Assembly: GCA_900544905.1 (NCBI GenBank)
Contig: UQXF01000061.1
Location: forward strand, 1-21,576
Length of the DNA stretch: 21,576 nucleotides
Direction: 5' to 3'
From: an uncultured Clostridium sp.
Lineage (GTDB): Bacteria > Bacillota > Clostridia > Lachnospirales > Lachnospiraceae
Under the pieces are notes generated by a model, which saw only the letters and a list, made by a program, of their open reading frames with translations, made no database searches and had not been told where the DNA came from. This document shows positions 16,601 to 21,576 of the stretch, piece by piece; the first letter of the stretch is position 1, and each line of letters begins with the position of its first letter. The position numbers were made by a program, and so were the translations under genes.

Positions 16601-17318
16601 CAGCATCCAAAATCATCCACTCCGGTCTGTTATCAGAGCCTCTGAATGCTTCTACAACTTCTAATCTCTTAATAACCTTAGCCCGTTTCTGACCTGTTGC
16701 CTCCTTAAGCTCTGCCCGCAGTTGTGCCGACTCCTTCTCAAGGTCAATCGCCTGTAATAATTCCTTAACAGCCTCAGCACCCATTCCTGCCCGGAATTTG
16801 CCATAGCCATACTCTTCCTCTGCATCCCGGTATTCCTTCTCCGTCAGCACCTGCTTGTAAGCTAAATTTGTCTCTCCCGGGTCCAATACGATATAAGAGG
16901 CAAAATACAATACCTTCTCCAGTGTTCTTGGAGAAATATCAAGGATTAATCCCATTCTGCTTGGGATTCCCTTGAAATACCAGATATGGGATACCGGAGC
17001 AGCAAGCTCAATATGACCCATTCTCTCACGTCTTACATTGGACTTGGTAACCTCAACACCACAACGGTCACAGATTACACCTTTATAACGAATCTTCTTG
17101 TACTTACCGCAATGACATTCCCAGTCCTTGCTCGGTCCAAAAATCCGCTCGCAATAAAGTCCGTCTTTTTCTGGCTTTAAGGTTCTATAGTTAATTGTCT
17201 CAGGCTTCTTAACCTCGCCCCTTGACCACTCTCTAATCTTTTCCGGAGAAGCAAGACCAATCTTAATCGCATCAAAATTCATTTGTTGTTCTGTTTCTTG
17301 ATTATTAATAGCTGACAT
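13629..17318 (-). CDS. rpoC: RpoC, RNA polymerase beta' subunit
   Basis: Catalytic large subunit of RNA polymerase. The 1229-aa chain carries the N-terminal zinc ribbon (Cys68, Cys70, Cys83, Cys86), the lid and clamp regions, and the catalytic Mg2+ loop NADFDGDQ with Asp458, Asp460 and Asp462. The second zinc site is made from Cys804 or 805, Cys888, Cys895 and Cys898. The QPGTQLT-type trigger loop region is represented by GIIAAQSIGEPGTQLTMR. The C-terminal end is acidic (EEGTEVPENPETSEELVETTE region), as in relatives. The start at 17318 has GGAAGGAG ten bases upstream and lies 19 bp after rpoB. No insertions or frameshifts are seen. It ends at a terminator, and what follows is the cob operon rather than the ribosomal rpsL-rpsG cluster common in Firmicutes. 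Confidence 0.98.
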   Translation of the reverse strand: MSAINNQETEQQMNFDAIKIGLASPEKIREWSRGEVKKPETINYRTLKPEKDGLYCERIFGPSKDWECHCGKYKKIRYKGVICDRCGVEVTKSNVRRERMGHIELAAPVSHIWYFKGIPSRMGLILDISPRTLEKVLYFASYIVLDPGETNLAYKQVLTEKEYRDAEEEYGYGKFRAGMGAEAVKELLQAIDLEKESAQLRAELKEATGQKRAKVIKRLEVVEAFRGSDNRPEWMILDAVPVIPPDIRPMVQLDGGRFATSDLNDLYRRIINRNNRLNRLLELGAPDIIVRNEKRMLQEAVDALIDNGRRGRPVTGPGNRALKSLSDMLKGKQGRFRQNLLGKRVDYSGRSVIVVGPELKIYQCGLPKEMAIELFKPFVMKELVSRKLAHNVKSAKKMVEKLETEVWDVLEDVIKEHPVMLNRAPTLHRLGIQAFEPILVEGKAIKLHPLVCTAFNADFDGDQMAVHLPLSVEAQAECRFLLLSPNNLLKPSDGAPVAVPSQDMVLGIYYLTIDKPGDKGEGKIFKSKNEAILAYENKEITLHAKIKVRMRGIMPDGTEGSMIIESTLGRILFNEIIPQDLGIVDRSIPGNELALEIDYLVGKKQLKGILDKLFNTHGATKTAEVLDDIKSIGYKYSTRAALTVSISEMTVPAAKKEILAEAQKTVDLILEKFKYGYVTEEERYTAVVKTWEAADKKLTKALLDGLDTYNNIKMMAESGARGSNQQIKQLAGMRGLMADTTGRTIELPIKSNFREGLDVLEYFISAHGARKGLSDTALRTADSGYLTRRLVDVSQDLIIREVDCCEGTGEIPGAYVEAFMEGKELIESFQERITGRYAAESVYDKDGNLIVKANHMITPKRAERIVTAGVDADGNEITRLKIRNILNCKSHIGVCAKCYGANMATGLAVQVGEAVGIIAAQSIGEPGTQLTMRTFHTGGVAGDDITQGLPRVEELFEARKPKGLAIITEFGGKVQIRDTKKKREVVVTNEETGESKAYLIPYDSRIKVFDDQVVEAGDEITIGSVNPHDILKIKGVRAVQDYMIREVQKVYRLQGVDINDKHIEVIVRQMLKKIKIEQSGDTEYLPGTLVDVLDYNEINEKLIAEGKEPAQGTQVMLGITKASLATNSFLSAASFQETTKVLTEAAIKGKVDPLIGLKENVLIGKLIPAGTGMKRYRNVKLDSEVETINFDDENLNFSEIGEDGEAGKEEGTEVPENPETSEELVETTE

Positions 17319-17337
17319 CTATTATGCTCTCCTTCCA

Positions 17338-20300
17338 TTATTCGTCATAATTATCGTAGCTGTCCCCGTCATAGTTATCATCATCGTAACCATCCTCCGA
17401 GTCGCCCAATAACTCAAACGCTTCGTCATTTTCATCTACACCACTGAAGCCTTGCTCTTTCATCTCAGCCTCTTCGCTCTTATAATCCATATTGCCAAAA
17501 TTCCGGATTTCATCATTGCCATAGTCAGTGTTTTCGCTGATTTCTACTTCTGTATTATCCTCGCGCAGTACTCTGACATCCAATGCAAGTGACTGGAATT
17601 CCTTCAGCAATACCTTGAAGGATTCCGGAATTCCCGGCTTCGGAATATTCTCGCCCTTAATAATTGCTTCATAGGTTTTCACACGGCCTACCACATCATC
17701 GGACTTCACAGTCAGAATTTCCTGCAGGGTGTAGGAAGCGCCATAAGCCTCTAAAGCCCAAACCTCCATCTCACCAAAACGCTGACCACCAAACTGTGCT
17801 TTACCGCCAAGTGGCTGCTGGGTTACCAGCGCATATGGACCGGTTGAGCGGGCATGAATCTTGTCGTCTACTAAATGGTGCAGCTTCAGGTAATGCATGA
17901 AACCAATCGTTACAGGAGAGTCAAACTCTTCACCGGTTCTACCATCACGAAGGGTTACCTTACCGGTCCGGTTAATCGGAACTCCCTTCCATTCTTCTCT
18001 GTGGTCACGGTTCTCATAGAGATAATCCATTACCTCATCCGCTACCTGGGACCTCCACTTCTTTTCAAAGTCTTCCCATTCTGTATTAACGTAATCATTT
18101 GCCATCTCCAGCGTCTCCATGATGTCTTCCTCGTTGGCGCCATCAAAAACCGGAGTTGCAATCTTAAAGCCCAATGCCTTTGCAGCCAGACCTAAATGAA
18201 TCTCCAATACCTGTCCGATATTCATACGGGATGGCACACCCAGAGGATTCAATACAATGTCAAGCGGACGGCCATTTGGCAGGAACGGCATATCCTCCAC
18301 AGGAAGAATACGGGAAATAACACCCTTATTACCATGACGACCAGCCATCTTATCACCGACACTGATTTTTCTCTTCTGTGCAATATAAACGCGGACAGAT
18401 TTATTTACTCCAGGAGACAGCTCATCTCCTGCTTCTCTTGTAAACACCTTGGTATCAATAACAATACCGAATGCACCATGCGGTACACGCAAAGAGGTAT
18501 CTCTTACTTCCCTTGCCTTCTCACCGAAGATTGCGCGGAGCAGTCTCTCCTCGGCAGTGAGCTCGGTTTCTCCCTTCGGAGTAACCTTACCAACCAGAAT
18601 ATCACCGGCACGAACCTCCGCACCGATACGAATAATACCATTTTCGTCCAAATCCTTTAATACATCCGGACCAAGGCCAGCCAGGTCTCTTGTGATTTCC
18701 TCAGAGCCAAGCTTAGTATCTCTCGCTTCCGCCTCATATTCTTCAATATGAACAGAGGTATAGACATCCTCCTGAACCAGTCTTTCGCTCAACAAAACCG
18801 CATCCTCATAATTATAACCTTCCCAGGTCATAAATCCGATTAACGGGTTTTTACCTAATGCAATCTCGCCATCGGCAGTTGAAGCACCATCAGCAATAAC
18901 CTCACCAGCCTTAACACGCTCACCCTTCACAACAATCGGTCTCTGGTTCATACAGTTACCCTGATTACTCCTTGCAAACTTGATTACGTGATAGGTATCC
19001 TTTGTACCGTCATCACATTTGATAACAATTTCTTTGCTGGTGGATTTCTCTACCACACCGTCATGCTTCGCCACAATACATACACCGGAGTCAACCGCTG
19101 CCTTGGCTTCCATACCCGTACCAACTATCGGAGCCTCTGTCTTCAAAAGAGGCACTGCCTGACGCTGCATGTTGGAACCCATCAGCGCACGGTTCGCATC
19201 ATCATTTTCCAGGAACGGAATCATGGATGTTGCAACAGAAAATACCATCTTAGGCGATACATCCATTAAATCTACTCTATTCTTCTCAAACTCAGCAGTT
19301 TCTTCTCTATAACGGCCCGCAATACGAGGATTTGCAAAGGTTCCATCCGGATTAATCGGCTCATTTGCCTGGGCAACCACATAATTGTCCTCCTCGTCTG
19401 CCGTCAGATAAACAACCTCATCCGTTACAACCGGATTATCCGGGTCACTCTTATCAAGCTTACGGTATGGGGCTTCCACAAAACCATACTGGTTAATTCT
19501 CGCATAGCATGCCAGAGAGTTAATCAGACCGATGTTCGGACCTTCAGGCGTCTCAATCGGACACATTCTTCCATAATGAGTGTAGTGTACATCTCGAACC
19601 TCAAATCCGGCTCTGTCACGGGACAAACCGCCGGGACCCAAAGCAGATAAACGTCTCTTATGAGTCAGCTCAGAAAGCGGATTATTCTGGTCCATAAACT
19701 GTGAAAGCTGGGAGCTTCCAAAGAACTCCTTCACCGCTGCGGTTACCGGCTTGATATTGATAAGGGACTGTGGTGAAATCGTCTCGATATCCTGTGTTGA
19801 CATTCTCTCCCGTACCACACGCTCCAGACGGGAAAGACCAATACGATACTGGTTCTGTAACAGCTCGCCTACAGCCCGGATACGGCGGTTACCTAAGTGG
19901 TCAATATCATCATCATTGCCAATTCCATATTCCAGGTGAATATTATAGCTGATGGAAGCTAAAATATCTTCCTTTGTTATATGCTTTGGAATCAAATCCC
20001 GGATATCACGCTTAATAGCTCTCTTTAATTCCTCTTCATCTGTATATTCTTCTAACAGCTGCGCTAAAACAGGGTAAAATACATCTTCGGTTACGCCTAA
20101 TTCTTTTGTGTCAAAATCAACATACTCATTGATATCAACCATCATATTAGACAATACCTTTACATTGCGGGTTTCCGTCTGAATCATTACAAATGGAACA
20201 GCAGCATTCTGCAGCTTCGTAGCGCTCTCCCTTGTAAGCTTTTCTCCTGCCTTTGCAAGTATCTCACCTGTAACCGGATTCACTACATCCTCTGCCAGTA

Positions 20301-21177
20301 CATGTCCAGCAATGCGGTTCTTAAATGCAAGCTTCTTGTTGAATTTGTAACGGCCAACCTTTGCCAAATCATAACGTCTTGGGTCAAAGAACATTGCATT
20401 AATCAGGCTCTCTGCACTCTCCACAGCCAAAGGCTCACCCGGACGAATCTTCTTATATAACTCAAGCAGTCCATCCTCATAATTATTAGACGGGTCCTTC
20501 TCAATACTGGCTAAAATCTTTGGTTCATCACCAAATAATTCACGAATCTCTTCATTGGTTCCAATACCCAGAGAACGGATTAATACGGTAATCGGAACCT
20601 TTCTTGTCCTATCAACGCGCACATAAAATACGTCATTGGAATCTGTCTCGTACTCTAACCACGCACCACGATTCGGGATAACGGTACAGGAATACAGGGT
20701 CTTTCCTAATTTATCATGTCCGATGGCATAATAGATACCCGGCGAGCGAACTAACTGGCTGACGATAACACGCTCTGCGCCATTAATTACAAAGGTACCG
20801 GTCTCCGTCATCAGAGGTAAATCACCCATAAAAATGTCATGCTGGTTTATCTCATCTGTTTCCTTATTATGAAGACGTACATTGACCTTCAAAGGAGCTG
20901 CGTATGTTGCATCTCTTTCCTTGCACTCCTCAATTGAGTACTTAACATCCTCCTCGCTTAACTGGAAATCCACAAATTCCAGGCTCAGCTGACCACTGTA
21001 ATCAGTGATTGGAGAAATGTCGTCGAACACCTCTTTAAGTCCTGCTTCTAAGAACCATTTGTATGAGTCTTTCTGTACTTCGATAAGATTAGGCATCTCG
21101 AGTACTTCCTTCTGTCTGGAATAACTCATCCGAATTCCTCTTCCCGCTGCCACAGGACTAATTCTGCTCTTTTCCAT
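17338..21177 (-). CDS. rpoB: RpoB, RNA polymerase beta subunit
   Basis: Large catalytic subunit of RNA polymerase, 1279 aa from ATG at 21177 (MEKSRISPVAAGRG), with AAGGGGTGA upstream. The frame is open back to 21258, but that segment is untranslated leader. The rifampicin pocket is clear: FFGSSQLSQFMDQNNPLSEL, then THKRRLSALGPGG. Asp496, His506 and Ser511 stand at the positions of E. coli Asp516, His526 and Ser531, so this allele looks rifampicin-sensitive. KMAGRHGNKGVIS and GGKAQFGGQRFGEMEVWALE toward the C-terminus are the usual active-site and clamp blocks. The last 50 residues form an acidic Asp/Tyr-rich tail (DGYDDDNYDGDSYDNYDE), typical of clostridia. Co-transcribed with rpoC from its own promoter. 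Confidence 0.98.
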   Translation of the reverse strand: MEKSRISPVAAGRGIRMSYSRQKEVLEMPNLIEVQKDSYKWFLEAGLKEVFDDISPITDYSGQLSLEFVDFQLSEEDVKYSIEECKERDATYAAPLKVNVRLHNKETDEINQHDIFMGDLPLMTETGTFVINGAERVIVSQLVRSPGIYYAIGHDKLGKTLYSCTVIPNRGAWLEYETDSNDVFYVRVDRTRKVPITVLIRSLGIGTNEEIRELFGDEPKILASIEKDPSNNYEDGLLELYKKIRPGEPLAVESAESLINAMFFDPRRYDLAKVGRYKFNKKLAFKNRIAGHVLAEDVVNPVTGEILAKAGEKLTRESATKLQNAAVPFVMIQTETRNVKVLSNMMVDINEYVDFDTKELGVTEDVFYPVLAQLLEEYTDEEELKRAIKRDIRDLIPKHITKEDILASISYNIHLEYGIGNDDDIDHLGNRRIRAVGELLQNQYRIGLSRLERVVRERMSTQDIETISPQSLINIKPVTAAVKEFFGSSQLSQFMDQNNPLSELTHKRRLSALGPGGLSRDRAGFEVRDVHYTHYGRMCPIETPEGPNIGLINSLACYARINQYGFVEAPYRKLDKSDPDNPVVTDEVVYLTADEEDNYVVAQANEPINPDGTFANPRIAGRYREETAEFEKNRVDLMDVSPKMVFSVATSMIPFLENDDANRALMGSNMQRQAVPLLKTEAPIVGTGMEAKAAVDSGVCIVAKHDGVVEKSTSKEIVIKCDDGTKDTYHVIKFARSNQGNCMNQRPIVVKGERVKAGEVIADGASTADGEIALGKNPLIGFMTWEGYNYEDAVLLSERLVQEDVYTSVHIEEYEAEARDTKLGSEEITRDLAGLGPDVLKDLDENGIIRIGAEVRAGDILVGKVTPKGETELTAEERLLRAIFGEKAREVRDTSLRVPHGAFGIVIDTKVFTREAGDELSPGVNKSVRVYIAQKRKISVGDKMAGRHGNKGVISRILPVEDMPFLPNGRPLDIVLNPLGVPSRMNIGQVLEIHLGLAAKALGFKIATPVFDGANEEDIMETLEMANDYVNTEWEDFEKKWRSQVADEVMDYLYENRDHREEWKGVPINRTGKVTLRDGRTGEEFDSPVTIGFMHYLKLHHLVDDKIHARSTGPYALVTQQPLGGKAQFGGQRFGEMEVWALEAYGASYTLQEILTVKSDDVVGRVKTYEAIIKGENIPKPGIPESFKVLLKEFQSLALDVRVLREDNTEVEISENTDYGNDEIRNFGNMDYKSEEAEMKEQGFSGVDENDEAFELLGDSEDGYDDDNYDGDSYDNYDE

Positions 21178-21226
21178 TGACGTTTTCACCCCTTGAATAT
21201 TATTTTTATTGTTACCCGGCCGCGCA

Positions 21227-21286
21227 CAGGTACTTGTGAAATAATCCGTACAGAGCATTGCTGCCAGACTATTTCACCAATACCTG
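21227..21286 (-). repeat. Long inverted repeat in the rpoB leader
   Basis: CAGGTACTTGTGAAATA (21227-21243) and TATTTCACCAATACCTG (21270-21286) form a 17-bp stem with two mismatches and a 26-nt loop. Overlapping it, GTACAGAGCATTGCTGCC (21248-21265) is repeated as GTATAGAGCATTCTGCC (21285-21301). A 9-bp direct repeat AAGCGAGCT recurs 22 bp apart at 21304 and 21326. The stem sits about 50 nt before the rpoB start codon. There is no T-run after it, so a simple terminator is unlikely. Confidence 0.7.
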
Positions 21287-21358
21287 TATAGAGCATTCTG
21301 CCCAAGCGAGCTATAAATGAAACCAAAGCGAGCTTCCGGCTGAATAACTACAGATTTT

Positions 21359-21411
21359 CAATGTTTTTTGACATTGATATGCATTATTGCGGACACCTAC
21401 CCACAATAATG
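21359..21411 (-). repeat. Two hairpins near the 5' end of the rpoB leader
   Basis: Minus strand, 5' to 3'. First, CATTATTGTGG / CCGCAATAATG, an 11-bp stem with one G-T pair and an 8-nt loop (21382-21411). Then CAATGT / ACATTG with a 6-nt A-rich loop (21359-21376). The first begins only a few bases after the predicted transcription start, so it may protect the 5' end of the transcript or affect early elongation. That role is inference. Confidence 0.6.
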
Positions 21412-21421
21412 ACATTTTAAT

Positions 21422-21450
21422 ATTCTACCACTGGAATTATCAAGTGTCAA
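21422..21450 (-). promoter_or_regulatory. Predicted sigma-A promoter of rpoBC
   Basis: Minus strand: consensus -35 TTGACA (21445-21450), 17-bp spacer, -10 TAGAAT (21422-21427). Predicted start near 21415 gives a leader of about 240 nt. The remaining upstream stretch (21451-21529) is A/T-rich with two weak hairpins (CAATATA/TATATTG and AACC/GGTT) and no gene. The rplL gene expected upstream is not in the window. Confidence 0.88.
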
Positions 21451-21529
21451 CCAAATTTTTCATGGTTTTTTTCAGAATTTTCGGAAACAATATATGTTGT
21501 ATATTGTCTTAAAAAGAATATCTATATAT

Positions 21530-21576
21530 CTGTCTCTTATACACATCTCCGAGCCCACGAGACTCGACGTCATCTC
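21530..21576. other. Nextera i7-side adapter with index, not genomic
   Basis: CTGTCTCTTATACACATCT (21530-21548) is the Tn5 mosaic end, followed by CCGAGCCCACGAGAC of the Nextera read-2 adapter. The 8-base index TCGACGTC (21564-21571), which from memory is Nextera XT index N729, comes next, and then ATCTC, the first bases of the i7 flow-cell arm. This is library sequence that was not trimmed before assembly. Confidence 0.97.

Noticed and set aside
17900..20000. Several plus-strand open frames of 60-150 codons within rpoB
   Set aside because: All are antisense shadows of a highly conserved gene, without ribosome binding sites or known motifs.
21178..21258. 27-residue N-terminal extension of RpoB
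   Set aside because: It has no ribosome binding site and covers the leader inverted repeat. The ATG at 21177 matches the usual RpoB start and has AAGGGGTGA upstream.
1..21576. Search for CRISPR arrays, tRNA or rRNA genes, phage, toxin-antitoxin or defence genes
   Set aside because: No regular spaced repeats, cloverleaf sequences or such protein signatures were seen. The window is core and metabolic genes only.

Overview
The window is one end-to-end piece of a Firmicutes chromosome, most likely Lachnospiraceae or a close clostridial relative. The reasons are the moderate-to-low G+C, strong AGGAGG-type ribosome binding sites, the clostridial form of RpoB/RpoC (RpoB with a long acidic Asp/Tyr-rich tail), and a complete anaerobic (cobalt-early) B12 pathway. 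Every gene is on the minus strand, so transcription runs from the right edge to the left edge. Bases 1-26 and 21530-21576 are not genomic: they are Illumina Nextera (Tn5) adapter, the right copy including an i7 index. Real sequence is about 27-21529.

Right part (21529 to about 13560): a sigma-A promoter (TTGACA, 17 bp, TAGAAT) and a leader of roughly 240 nt with several inverted and direct repeats precede rpoB and rpoC. The two genes are 19 bp apart and end at a strong GAAA-tetraloop terminator. Both look intact, and the rifampicin pocket of RpoB is wild type.

Middle (13475 to 13023): a second promoter starts a transcript whose leader is a cobalamin riboswitch (13206-13423), followed by an intrinsic terminator (13075-13120) directly before cbiQ. 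This layout predicts that B12 switches off the whole downstream cluster.

Left part (13023 to 27): one long cluster reads cbiQ-cbiO-[MITE-like element]-cbiM-cbiN-cbiK-cbiL-[75-aa membrane protein]-cbiD-cbiF-cbiG-cbiH-cbiJE-cbiT-cbiA::cobT. CbiMNQO imports cobalt. CbiK inserts it into sirohydrochlorin. CbiL, H, F, G, D, J, E and T carry out the ring methylations, contraction, reduction and decarboxylation, and CbiA amidates side chains a and c. The last ORF continues without a stop from CbiA into CobT (lower-ligand activation) and is cut by the contig edge. cbiC, cbiP, cbiB, cobU and cobS are not in the window; they may lie beyond the left edge.

The most notable points are the CbiA-CobT fusion, the CbiJ-CbiE fusion, an unrecognised small membrane protein inside the operon, a 215-bp palindromic MITE-like insertion splitting the cobalt transporter genes, the placement of the cob operon directly behind rpoBC, and the adapter at both contig ends. 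I see no phage, CRISPR, toxin or defence genes, and no evidence of a wholly new system.
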